Positions 54,252-62,222 of a stretch of DNA of 64,000 nucleotides are shown one piece after another. The DNA is from Viridibacillus arvi (GTDB lineage: Bacteria; Bacillota; Bacilli; Bacillales_A; Planococcaceae). A model generated the notes under the pieces. That model worked only from the letters and a program-made list of their open reading frames with translations. It searched no databases and was not told the origin of the DNA. How positions within the stretch are numbered: the stretch's first letter is position 1; every line of letters begins with the position of its first letter. Made by a program: the position numbers and the translations under genes. The stretch is from positions 1,284,312 to 1,348,311 of the forward strand of contig NZ_LILB01000005.1 of the NCBI RefSeq assembly GCF_001274945.1, read 5' to 3'.

Positions 54252-54345
54252 AACATTTCCCCCTCTGTGATGCTCGATATACGATTGTTACATTTCGTTA
54301 AAACGCACGCTAAGTGATTTACCATGAAATGTATATGTTGTAACC

Positions 54346-54375
54346 ATTGTAAAATATGAATGAGCATTCAGTCAA
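54346..54375 (-). promoter_or_regulatory. fadF promoter with an embedded FadR-type operator
   Basis: Minus strand TTGACT (54370-54375), 18-nt spacer, TACAAT (54346-54351). The spacer carries TGAATGAGCATTCAGTCA (54357-54374, plus). The known B. subtilis FadR consensus is TGAATGAMTANTCATTCA; both half-sites are recognisable, the right one with one mismatch. Binding there would block RNA polymerase. Confidence 0.7.
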
Positions 54376-54598
54376 TAATATTTGTAGAATTCATAATTTT
54401 AAGTTTATCAATGATTTCATACAAAATTTCCGTTGTCTTGTTGCTTATACATGTTTCTCAAAGTTTATTAAAAATTCTAGCATAATTTCGATTGAATTAC
54501 ATGTGAATTCTGAATTTTCCTTAATATGAATATTTAATAATATAATTAACTCATAATTTTATAGATAAACTTGCAACCTATTTCATTAAAAACGCTCT
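54376..54598. other. AT-rich gap upstream of the fadF promoter
   Basis: No gene, repeat or known RNA was recognised. Runs of A and T only. Confidence 0.5.
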
Positions 54599-54640
54599 AA
54601 AAAAAGACTAACGAATTACTTATTTAGTAATTCGTTAGTC
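54599..54640 (-). terminator. Terminator of the cobalamin salvage operon
   Basis: A perfect 15-bp stem: GACTAACGAATTACT (54606-54620) with AGTAATTCGTTAGTC (54626-54640). Seven T residues follow on the minus strand. It begins 7 nt after the cblS stop. Confidence 0.95.
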
Positions 54641-54646
54641 TTCAAT

Positions 54647-55324
54647 TTATAAAAAAACTATAGGTTCTAATAATTGGCCAAAATGTTGTTCTGCCGACTT
54701 TACCTGTTCTTCAGAAATACCTAGTAAAATTACAGTCGCAGGACCAGCCGTTTTTTTACAGTCTAATGAACTTAAAAAAGAAACGTCTCCAAGTAAACTT
54801 CTAACTTCAGAGTGGATTCCCTTTGACCCGACAGGCCAAATACGCCCTATAATATTTGAATCGAGCGCTTTTTTTACGAATAATAAATTCGCAATATATT
54901 CTGGATGCTCCAGTAATTCATTACCTACTAACGGTTTACCATATGTAAACCAATGAAGCTTTTTGACATCCGTTAAAGTTCGAACTGGGGCCCCTATCAT
55001 TGTGATGGCAATACCTGATTGTAAAGTAGGCATATTCGTTTCAGAACTGCCTTTGATCGGTGGTACTGGCAGACTTAATTCATCAAATAATTGCGTAATA
55101 CCTTTCACATAACGTCCCCAGCTCGATTCACTACTGAAATTATGCATAACTATAGCTTCAGGTTCTGCACCAGCCGCCCATTGTTCTAGTAATGTTACTC
55201 TAGCAGAATAATAACTTGTTACATCATCTGGCACTTGAACTACATCTTGCTCTTTTTCTCCAATTGCTCCGGAATTATCTGTAGTAACGATAAAGCCATT
55301 CGATAATTGCATAGCATTTCTCAT
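54647..55324 (-). CDS. cblS: Alpha-ribazole kinase (CblS-like)
   Basis: A 225-residue PurM/ThiL-like protein. The N-terminal TTDNSGAIGEKEQDVVQVPDD corresponds to the ATP/metal segment of that superfamily, and QWAAGAEPEAIVMHNFSSE follows. In Listeria and Geobacillus CblS phosphorylates alpha-ribazole to alpha-ribazole-phosphate, bypassing CobT. The neighbour CblT and the salvage operon support this. The start is the ATG 2 nt past the cblT stop. I am fairly but not fully sure of the family. Confidence 0.75.
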   Translation of the reverse strand: MRNAMQLSNGFIVTTDNSGAIGEKEQDVVQVPDDVTSYYSARVTLLEQWAAGAEPEAIVMHNFSSESSWGRYVKGITQLFDELSLPVPPIKGSSETNMPTLQSGIAITMIGAPVRTLTDVKKLHWFTYGKPLVGNELLEHPEYIANLLFVKKALDSNIIGRIWPVGSKGIHSEVRSLLGDVSFLSSLDCKKTAGPATVILLGISEEQVKSAEQHFGQLLEPIVFL

Positions 55325-55327
55325 TTT

Positions 55328-55807
55328 TTAATGTGCCTCTTTTCGTTGAAAGGCACGAGAAAATACGGGCATTACAACTGCTGCAATTACGACGTTTAAA
55401 AGCGTTGTCATTAATAGTACTGGTACCATCGAAAAGAAAAACTCCGGTGAATTCAACCAATAAAATGGTAACGGCGCTAAAATTCCGTTAGCGATTATAG
55501 CAAAAACCCATTTCAAATATTTTCTACCCGCATTATGAAGCTTAGCAAAGCCCCATAATATGATGAACATTTCTACAGCAATCAAGATATGCAATGGACC
55601 TAGGAAAGAACCACCTGTCATTGCCGATATAAGATGACCAATCGCTGCCGCTGCACCTGCCGCTACTGGTGGTAAAAAGACTGCACCTAGATAAGCAGGA
55701 GCCGAATCAAGTGCCATAGAACCGAGCCCACCCGGCACTTTAATCATTGCTCCTACTGCACATAGAGCTGCAATCATAGCTGTTAAAGTTAAGGTTTTAA
55801 GTTTCAT
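55328..55807 (-). CDS. cblT: Alpha-ribazole transporter CblT (ECF S-component)
   Basis: A 159-residue integral membrane protein with five to six helices, of ECF S-component type (MKLKTLTLTAMIAALCAVGAMIKVP; ATGGSFLGP-like loop). It would bind alpha-ribazole outside and use a shared ECF energising module encoded elsewhere. Next to cblS and pduO. Confidence 0.8.
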   Translation of the reverse strand: MKLKTLTLTAMIAALCAVGAMIKVPGGLGSMALDSAPAYLGAVFLPPVAAGAAAAIGHLISAMTGGSFLGPLHILIAVEMFIILWGFAKLHNAGRKYLKWVFAIIANGILAPLPFYWLNSPEFFFSMVPVLLMTTLLNVVIAAVVMPVFSRAFQRKEAH

Positions 55808-55817
55808 AATTAATCAT

Positions 55818-56414
55818 TCATTCCTTTGCTTTCTTTGAACGTCCACCATCTTTAAATACTTTGGCACTTCGAACGTATTCAGTATCTGGCACATTTAAGC
55901 GAGCGTTTACTACGCGTGCAGCTGCAAATAAATAATCAGATAAACGGTTTAAATAACGTTGTACAACTAATGGCACGTCGCCCTCTTCGGACTCTTTTAG
56001 TAGAGTGACCATTTGGCGCTCTGCTCGACGTGTAATTGTTCGTGCAATGTGTAAAGTAGCCGCTGCAGGTGAGCCCCCAGGTAAGATGAATCTTTCAAGT
56101 AATGGTGGTTCATCCATTAGTACATCAATTCGTTTTTCCATAATTTCTATCGGTCCATCTGTCATTTTATAATGGCGTTCTTTCATGACGTTAGCAAGAT
56201 CTCCACCACAATCGAATAATTCATTTTGCATTGCTTCTAAGTCTTCTAATATATCTTTGAAAATAGCAGGATCTAATTCCGTCATTGCTTTACCGATAAA
56301 TGAATTTAATTCATCAATTGTGCCGTAAGTTTCAACGCGTTGACTATCTTTATCAACTCGCGCTCCGATAATACTTGTTTTCCCTTTATCACCTGTACGT
56401 GTATATAGGTTCAT
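55818..56414 (-). CDS. pduO: Cob(I)alamin adenosyltransferase, PduO type
   Basis: Transfers the adenosyl group of ATP to cob(I)alamin, making the coenzyme IcmF needs. The 198 residues include the N-terminal ATP site TRTGDKGKTSIIGA, ETYGTIDELNSFIG and the C-terminal RYLNRLSDYLFAAAR. Good AAGGAAGAG site. Family members are trimeric. Confidence 0.94.
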   Translation of the reverse strand: MNLYTRTGDKGKTSIIGARVDKDSQRVETYGTIDELNSFIGKAMTELDPAIFKDILEDLEAMQNELFDCGGDLANVMKERHYKMTDGPIEIMEKRIDVLMDEPPLLERFILPGGSPAAATLHIARTITRRAERQMVTLLKESEEGDVPLVVQRYLNRLSDYLFAAARVVNARLNVPDTEYVRSAKVFKDGGRSKKAKE

Positions 56415-56435
56415 CTCTCTTCCTTCTTTCCTGAT

Positions 56436-56837
56436 TTATTTTATTGTTTCAGCTATACCATACCAAATACGAGTTATTTGTGGGCTAATTTTAAATAATT
56501 TCTGATAAAATCTTCCACAAATGTCACGGAGCTTACGCGTATTAGCATCAATTGGGACAATACCTCTGCCCATCTCTGTCACAATAACGATAAGTTCCTT
56601 CTCTGTTCCTAATGCTTGCAGTTGCTGCAATAGTTGAGAAGCTAATGTATCCTCATCGATATTCAAATTTTTTGCCACGAAATTTTCAAGACCTGAGACA
56701 ACAATTGTCGAAGCTTCAGGAACAGCCATTGGTAACTCACTTTCTAGCCAAGCAACATCTTTTTTTCCTTGTTCTTCTAGCCAGTTTCTTACATAGTCCC
56801 TTTTACCATTATAGGCTCCACCGATAAAAACGTGCAT
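56436..56837 (-). CDS. Divergent CobU-like protein lacking a standard P-loop
   Basis: A 133-residue short relative of CobU. It keeps the distal motif VTEMGRGIVPIDANTRKLRDICGRFYQ, normally VxNEVGxGIVPxxxxxRxFRDxxGRxNQ. The P-loop is altered to GGAYNGKR (Ser/Thr lost), and the guanylylated His region is missing. GAGGAGGG precedes the ATG at 56837. The gene overlaps the preceding phosphatase gene by 49 nt. Possibly a subunit or partner of the CobU at 58164. Confidence 0.75.
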   Translation of the reverse strand: MHVFIGGAYNGKRDYVRNWLEEQGKKDVAWLESELPMAVPEASTIVVSGLENFVAKNLNIDEDTLASQLLQQLQALGTEKELIVIVTEMGRGIVPIDANTRKLRDICGRFYQKLFKISPQITRIWYGIAETIK

Positions 56838-57388
56838 CGTTGTCCCTCCTCGAATTGTTTTTTCGTAGACCAGTGTAATAGATATCTTTCGTTATGAGGA
56901 ACTTGCCACTCCCAAAAGTTTTTTTCCTCTGGTGCGAATTGCATTAACAACACTCTAATTGAACCTCCATGAGCGACTATTTTGTAATTCACCATATCTT
57001 TTGGCAACGATTTGACGGTATCTGTAACGCGAAACATGACTTGCTGTAATGTCTCGCCATTTGGTGGTGCTATTTCATATGGATTGTCTATCCAATTACG
57101 ATACGCCTGTATATCTTTTAACTGGTCATAAGTTTTGCATTCAAAATCACCAAAATGACTTTCACGAAATCCTTTATTACTCACGTAAGTAGCATTCGGA
57201 AAATAATAAGCAGCAGTTTCCTTACAACGTACTAAATCACTTCCGAAAACTACAGGAGCTAACTCATCGATTATCGGCAAATTTTGATTAGGAATAATCG
57301 ACTCATCAGTCCAGCCAAGGTACTTCCTTTCAACATTACTTTTAGTTTTAGCATGGCGCATTAACTCAATAGTAATAGCGTAATCCAT
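56789..57388 (-). CDS. Histidine phosphatase family protein, likely alpha-ribazole-5'-phosphate phosphatase (CobC-type)
   Basis: A 199-residue phosphoglycerate-mutase-fold enzyme. Catalytic motif ELMRHAKTKSN (RHG altered to RHA), ESHFGDFECKTYDQL and the second His in VAHGGSIRVLLM. In this operon the natural role is to dephosphorylate alpha-ribazole-phosphate or adenosylcobalamin-phosphate. It overlaps cobS by 28 nt and the next gene by 49 nt. Confidence 0.85.
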   Translation of the reverse strand: MDYAITIELMRHAKTKSNVERKYLGWTDESIIPNQNLPIIDELAPVVFGSDLVRCKETAAYYFPNATYVSNKGFRESHFGDFECKTYDQLKDIQAYRNWIDNPYEIAPPNGETLQQVMFRVTDTVKSLPKDMVNYKIVAHGGSIRVLLMQFAPEEKNFWEWQVPHNERYLLHWSTKKQFEEGQRCTFLSVEPIMVKGTM

Positions 57389-58137
57389 AAAATGGCCTCC
57401 ATTCCTTCAATAAAAGCACCAAGTAAATCACCTGAGCTACCGCGAAAATTACGCACAGTCCAAATTTTATACAGACCTGATGCAACGACTACAACCACAA
57501 GTAATATAAGAGGTAAGATGAAATCCCCACTCCACCAAATTATAAAAAACAAGCCAATAAGCATTGATACACACGTCATAATAAGAAATTGAGGTACATA
57601 TAGTTTTTCTTTAAAAAAGTAGGCTAACCCTTTTTGCTTTGAACATTTTGTCTGGATAAAATATAAGGACATTCCCAGCCGAGCTAAAAATGGTACCGCG
57701 ACAATCCACATAATCGATAGTTCGCCTTTTTCAATCAATTCAGCTAGAAAGAAAATCTTCGTTAGTACTAAGAACAATAAGGACATTGCACCAAAAGCGC
57801 CAATACGGGGATCATCTAAAATCTCTAGTCGCTTCTCAGTATCACGGTAGGAAAAAAACGCATCTCCCATATCAACCCAGCCATCTAAATGCAATCCACC
57901 TGTACAAATGATAAATCCAACAACAAGTAAAAAGGCTGTTAATAACGGGCTGATATCCGTCCAGTGTTGCAAACTATAAAAAACAGAAGCCATGACTATG
58001 CCCATACATGCACCTAACCAAGGTAGGAGCGAGAACATCCCCGTTATCGTCGGCTTTGTAAGTGGTAATTCTTTTTGAACTGGCACGACGGTAAAAAATT
58101 GAAAAGCAAGTAAAATACTATGGAAAATCGTACGCAA
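57361..58137 (-). CDS. cobS: Adenosylcobinamide-GDP ribazoletransferase
   Basis: Joins adenosylcobinamide-GDP and alpha-ribazole(-phosphate) to finish the nucleotide loop. A 258-residue polytopic protein with the CobS signature GGLHLDGWVDMGDAFFSY and FRGSSGDLLGAFIEGMEA near the C-terminus. Start TTG at 58137 with AGAGGGGG upstream. It acts in the membrane. Confidence 0.95.
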   Translation of the reverse strand: MRTIFHSILLAFQFFTVVPVQKELPLTKPTITGMFSLLPWLGACMGIVMASVFYSLQHWTDISPLLTAFLLVVGFIICTGGLHLDGWVDMGDAFFSYRDTEKRLEILDDPRIGAFGAMSLLFLVLTKIFFLAELIEKGELSIMWIVAVPFLARLGMSLYFIQTKCSKQKGLAYFFKEKLYVPQFLIMTCVSMLIGLFFIIWWSGDFILPLILLVVVVVASGLYKIWTVRNFRGSSGDLLGAFIEGMEAILWITLLLLS

Positions 58138-58163
58138 AAGAATCCCCCTCTTTTAAATCTGTA

Positions 58164-58736
58164 TTATTTCCATTGATGCATTTGTCCATATTCCATTTCG
58201 ATTGCAGTAGTTGCTTCCGCTACAAACCATTGATGAATACGACCTAGCCATTTTTGATAAAGTTTCACTTCATAACTAGTAGAAAGGGGCTCATCTAGCA
58301 CTTCGTTCGAAACGACAACAATCGGTATATTTCTTTCACGTAATGCATAAATCGTATTTTGCATCTCTATAAATTTCCGCTCAATACAACCTTCTTTTTG
58401 AAAACAGCTCACACCAGTTTCATAACCATCATAAAATTCATTCGTTAGCCAAGTGGTCACGCAATCCCATAATATCGCGTCACCTTCTTTTATTTTAGAG
58501 AGGAGCTTGGAAAAGTCGGTTGGTTGTTCAATTGTCGTCCACCGTTGCCCTGCTCGATCATTTTGGTGTCGGATGATTCTTTGTTTCATTTCTTCATCAA
58601 ACGGTACACCTGTTGCAACATAAACAAGTCGCTTCTTAGGCGATGTAGCTACTAAATTTATAAGACACTTTTCTGCATATGCGCTTTTTCCACTTCGCAC
58701 CCCACCTGTTATAAAGACGAGTTCGTTCGAAACCAA
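58164..58736 (-). CDS. cobU: Adenosylcobinamide kinase/guanylyltransferase family protein (CobU) with altered C-terminal motif
   Basis: A 190-residue CobU homologue. The P-loop ITGGVRSGKS is intact, and RIIRHQNDRAGQRWTTIEQ supplies the guanylylated His region. ILWDCVTTWLTNEF corresponds to DCLTLWL. After VVSNEV, however, the usual G.GIVP stretch is replaced by LDEPLSTSYEVK. Start TTG at 58736 with GAGGAG 8 nt upstream; overlaps cobD by 28 nt. See the complementary protein at 56436. Confidence 0.85.
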   Translation of the reverse strand: MVSNELVFITGGVRSGKSAYAEKCLINLVATSPKKRLVYVATGVPFDEEMKQRIIRHQNDRAGQRWTTIEQPTDFSKLLSKIKEGDAILWDCVTTWLTNEFYDGYETGVSCFQKEGCIERKFIEMQNTIYALRERNIPIVVVSNEVLDEPLSTSYEVKLYQKWLGRIHQWFVAEATTAIEMEYGQMHQWK

Positions 58737-59803
58737 TGCATCATCTCCTCTTCTAAACGATTCATTGCTTCCGGTGCTTTCATACCTACGCGGAACCATG
58801 CACCTTCCATTCCAATGAAATTTTCGGTATGTCGAAGTACTATGCCCCGCTCAAGCATATAAGTAAAGAAACTTTGTGACTGTACAGGATCGGGCAATTG
58901 AAAGCTCATATAATTAGTGACACTGTTCGTAACAAGACAATGATTTTGTCGTAAAAACGTTTGAAAACTCGTACGCATTTGCAGAGCATAATCACAAGCT
59001 TTCTGACGAAAAGCATCTTCTTCCTTATTTAAACATCGTGCTCCAATTACTGCTGCTATACCATTAATATGCCAATGAGGTGCGAGCTTCCGTATTGCAC
59101 TTGCCACCTCAGGTGCGGCTACCATATAACCGAGCCTTATACCTGCAATTGCGTACATTTTCGTCATTGAACGTACAATAATCACCTGATGATTTTCTTT
59201 TACTGATTGTATAAATGATGCATTTTCATCAACAAAATCTATAAAAGCTTCGTCTAATACAATACTACAATTCGATTCCTTTGCAGATTCAATAAGCTGT
59301 TGAAGTTCTTCTTTCGAAGGTAATACACCTGTTGGATTATTAGGGGTACATAGGTATAGGACATCTGCATTTTGCATTGCTTGTTGAAGTTCGTCTAATG
59401 GTAACTTCCAATTAACGATATCTTCACAAACTACACGCTGTATTTCTACATCATTTTCTTTTAATGTCGCTTCATACTCCGAAAAAGTCGGATGTAAAAT
59501 AATTGCATTATTTCCCCGGAAATATGTCGCAAGTAATGAGAAGATTTCCGCCGCACCATTGCCTAATACGATGTTTTCTGTAGAAATGTCGTGATATTTA
59601 GCGACAGCAGATAGAAATGGCTCACCTTCTGGATCCGGATAACGTTGCAATAATTGCAAATAATCGGCCCAATCATTTTTGATAAAATCTGGTGCTCCTG
59701 CTGGATTTACATTTTCGCTAAAGTCTAATATATCAGTTGGCGGTTTGATGCCGAGCTGTGTATATAAACGATATGGATTTGCCCCATGATTAGGTAATGA
59801 CAA
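58709..59803 (-). CDS. cobD: L-threonine-O-3-phosphate decarboxylase (CobD), aminotransferase fold
   Basis: Makes (R)-1-amino-2-propanol phosphate for the cobalamin side chain. A 364-residue PLP protein of fold type I, close to HisC: NHGANPYR start, DFSENVNPAG, CTPNNPTG, and PLP Lys in VRSMTKMYAIAGIRLGY. The NHGAN start and FSEN are typical of CobD rather than HisC. Overlaps cbiB by 14 nt. Confidence 0.9.
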   Translation of the reverse strand: MSLPNHGANPYRLYTQLGIKPPTDILDFSENVNPAGAPDFIKNDWADYLQLLQRYPDPEGEPFLSAVAKYHDISTENIVLGNGAAEIFSLLATYFRGNNAIILHPTFSEYEATLKENDVEIQRVVCEDIVNWKLPLDELQQAMQNADVLYLCTPNNPTGVLPSKEELQQLIESAKESNCSIVLDEAFIDFVDENASFIQSVKENHQVIIVRSMTKMYAIAGIRLGYMVAAPEVASAIRKLAPHWHINGIAAVIGARCLNKEEDAFRQKACDYALQMRTSFQTFLRQNHCLVTNSVTNYMSFQLPDPVQSQSFFTYMLERGIVLRHTENFIGMEGAWFRVGMKAPEAMNRLEEEMMHWFRTNSSL

Positions 59804-60746
59804 CGAAAACCCCTCCTAAAATGACCATTAGTAGCCAAAATAATATGGTTACAATTTGCATCTGTTTAATAGAACGTATAATATGCTGAGGCCCTAGTTC
59901 GAAATGGCACTCACCCATTTTCGCACGATTTGAGGTTATCCCCTTATAGCTATTCACACCACCAAGCTGAATGCCTAATTGATATGCTGTAGCCGCTTCG
60001 AGCCAACCACTATTTGGACTTGGATGTTTTTTTGCATCACGTAGCCATCCTTTCATGCGATATGCAAATGGTTTTTCACTTTCATTTTTTGTACCTAGCA
60101 TAAGTAATAAACCTGTCATTCTACTTGGTACATAATTTAGTACATCATCCACATGTGCTGCTACGTATCCAAAATCTGCGAAACGTTCATTTTTGTAACC
60201 GACCATTGAATCAAGCGTATTAACTGCCTTATACATCCATAGTCCAGCACCGCCAAATAAAAACGCCCAAAAGAGTGGTGCTGTTACACCATCACTCGTA
60301 TTTTCAGACACGGTTTCTACTACACCTCGCGTTACTTCAGGTACACATAAATGCTCTGTATCACGCCCTACAATCCAAGATAACTTCACACGAGCTTCCT
60401 GCAAATCTTCTGATACAAGTGGATTGTATACTTCAAGTGCTGCTTGTTTGAGACTTTTCCCTGCTAAACCTATAGCTATTAATATTGATTCTACAAAAAT
60501 ACCTAGAATTACATTGATAGAATATGCAAAATAAATTACAGCAAAGGTAATTACAGTTGTTAAACCAACTACAATTAGGACAAGTAAGAGCCCTTTTAAT
60601 TTGCGATGCTTACCTTTATTTAAACGCTCTGTTAGTTTAGCAATTAATGTGCCAATCCAACGTACGGGATGTGGCATTTTCGGCGGGTCACCTATTAACC
60701 AATCTAAAGCTACCCCAATGGTACAGGCAATTATATGTGCTAACAT
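59790..60746 (-). CDS. cbiB: Adenosylcobinamide-phosphate synthase
   Basis: Attaches aminopropanol (phosphate) to adenosylcobyric acid. A 318-residue membrane protein with VALDWLIGDPPKMPHPVRWIG, ETVSENTSDGVTAPLFW and NTLDSMVGYKNERF. ATG at 60746 with GGGAAGG upstream, 1 nt after the stop of the preceding gene; a longer frame overlaps that gene. Confidence 0.95.
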   Translation of the reverse strand: MLAHIIACTIGVALDWLIGDPPKMPHPVRWIGTLIAKLTERLNKGKHRKLKGLLLVLIVVGLTTVITFAVIYFAYSINVILGIFVESILIAIGLAGKSLKQAALEVYNPLVSEDLQEARVKLSWIVGRDTEHLCVPEVTRGVVETVSENTSDGVTAPLFWAFLFGGAGLWMYKAVNTLDSMVGYKNERFADFGYVAAHVDDVLNYVPSRMTGLLLMLGTKNESEKPFAYRMKGWLRDAKKHPSPNSGWLEAATAYQLGIQLGGVNSYKGITSNRAKMGECHFELGPQHIIRSIKQMQIVTILFWLLMVILGGVFVVIT

Positions 60747-60747
60747 T

Positions 60748-62220
60748 TTATAACCTTCCCTTGGCACGTTTGTAATCTTGTAGTGCTGTAACTGTCGTTT
60801 CATAAACCCCTTGACCAATCAACTTTCCTATATCTGTGATAGGCCCGGCATATTCCATAAACGTTCCATTTTGTGTCGCAGCAATTAATAGACTATCTGT
60901 TGATGTACCTGTTGCAATCGTATTGGATATTGGATCCATGATTTCTTCTTGTTGCATTGCTTTTACCTTCGCTTCAGTTGCCGTTATCATTGCTTGCATA
61001 AAGGATTCTTCTGTTAGTTTCCCGTTAATTATGACCCAAGTATTAATCGTTCCAATATACGGTTTACTCACTCTCTCATGTGCCCTTGAAACATCTACCG
61101 CATTACCTACGCCAGCTGTAACTGCAACAATAATACTTCCTGTAGTGTTTGAAAATTCACGAATAACAACATGCTTGGCTGCAACTGCAGTCATCATTGC
61201 CACCGTATTCGATGGCATAAAATCATGTTGTTCAAGATAACTTTTTAATTCTTCATGTGCATCCGAACACATATAACTCAAATCAACTGCACGATTGACA
61301 AATGATTGGAACCATCCAAAACCGGCATTGTGAACAGCTGAGGAAACGGTCTTTAAAGGAAATTCCGTACGAAGCTCAACAAATTCATCTCTTATTTTGA
61401 ATTGTTCTTTTGTCACTACATAGGATTCACGTTCATCCGTAGCTGTTGGCATTAGTGTTACTTGTGGCTTTGGCAATTCTGGATGCGGATAACTTGAAAC
61501 ACGCGTATTATATACTTCTAAAATTTGCTTCTCTTTCAACACTTCATGTGGTTCCCCAATAGCTTTTACATGTCCCTTATCCATTAACAATAGCCGATCG
61601 CAATAGAGTGAAGCTAAATTCATATCATGGAAAACAGAAATAACAGTTAAACCATTTTGCACTGCTTCGAGACGAATCATATCTAGTAGTTGTCGTTGAT
61701 GTGCAATATCTAAATGATTCGTAGGTTCATCTAAAAGTAAGATATCGGCTTGCTGAGCAAGTGCTTGTGCTACAAATGTACGTTGTTGCTCCCCACCTGA
61801 TAAAAATTCGAGGTTTGTATGTTCATAGCTATCCACACCAGTTTGCTTCATAGCTGTTTTCACTGCATTTTCATCTTGTTCTGACCATGTTGAAAACCAA
61901 CTATTTTGATGTGGATATCGTCCTAAGGCTACCGTCTCACGTACTGTATGCGAAAAGGCATGAGCATGAAGCTGTGGTAAAACTGCCATTTTACGCGCGA
62001 ATTCCTTCGGTGAGAAATGTTTAATATTTTGTTCTTCGATAAGTACTTGACCATTTGTTGATGGCAAGATACCACTTATCACTTTTAATAATGTGGATTT
62101 GCCGCTACCATTTGGTCCTAATACACCAAGAATTTCGCCCTTTTTCACGGTAAACGAAACCTCTTGAATTATTGGTCTGGTGGCGTCATAGCCTCCAGTA
62201 ATATTTTCTACAGTAAGCAT
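60748..62220 (-). CDS. btuD: Fusion of cobalamin ABC ATPase (BtuD) and adenosylcobinamide amidohydrolase (CbiZ)
   Basis: Residues 1-255 are an ABC ATPase: Walker A GPNGSGKST at 35-43, signature LSGGEQQR near 140, Walker B ILLLDEPTNHLD. Residues about 270-490 are a CbiZ domain (VTAGVGNAVDVSRA, GTINTW, GTSTDSLLIA). The ATPase drives corrinoid import; CbiZ removes the aminopropanol side chain of (pseudo)cobalamin-derived cobinamide to adenosylcobyric acid, which CbiB rebuilds. The fusion ties import to remodelling. Confidence 0.92.
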   Translation of the reverse strand: MLTVENITGGYDATRPIIQEVSFTVKKGEILGVLGPNGSGKSTLLKVISGILPSTNGQVLIEEQNIKHFSPKEFARKMAVLPQLHAHAFSHTVRETVALGRYPHQNSWFSTWSEQDENAVKTAMKQTGVDSYEHTNLEFLSGGEQQRTFVAQALAQQADILLLDEPTNHLDIAHQRQLLDMIRLEAVQNGLTVISVFHDMNLASLYCDRLLLMDKGHVKAIGEPHEVLKEKQILEVYNTRVSSYPHPELPKPQVTLMPTATDERESYVVTKEQFKIRDEFVELRTEFPLKTVSSAVHNAGFGWFQSFVNRAVDLSYMCSDAHEELKSYLEQHDFMPSNTVAMMTAVAAKHVVIREFSNTTGSIIVAVTAGVGNAVDVSRAHERVSKPYIGTINTWVIINGKLTEESFMQAMITATEAKVKAMQQEEIMDPISNTIATGTSTDSLLIAATQNGTFMEYAGPITDIGKLIGQGVYETTVTALQDYKRAKGRL

Positions 62221-62222
62221 AC

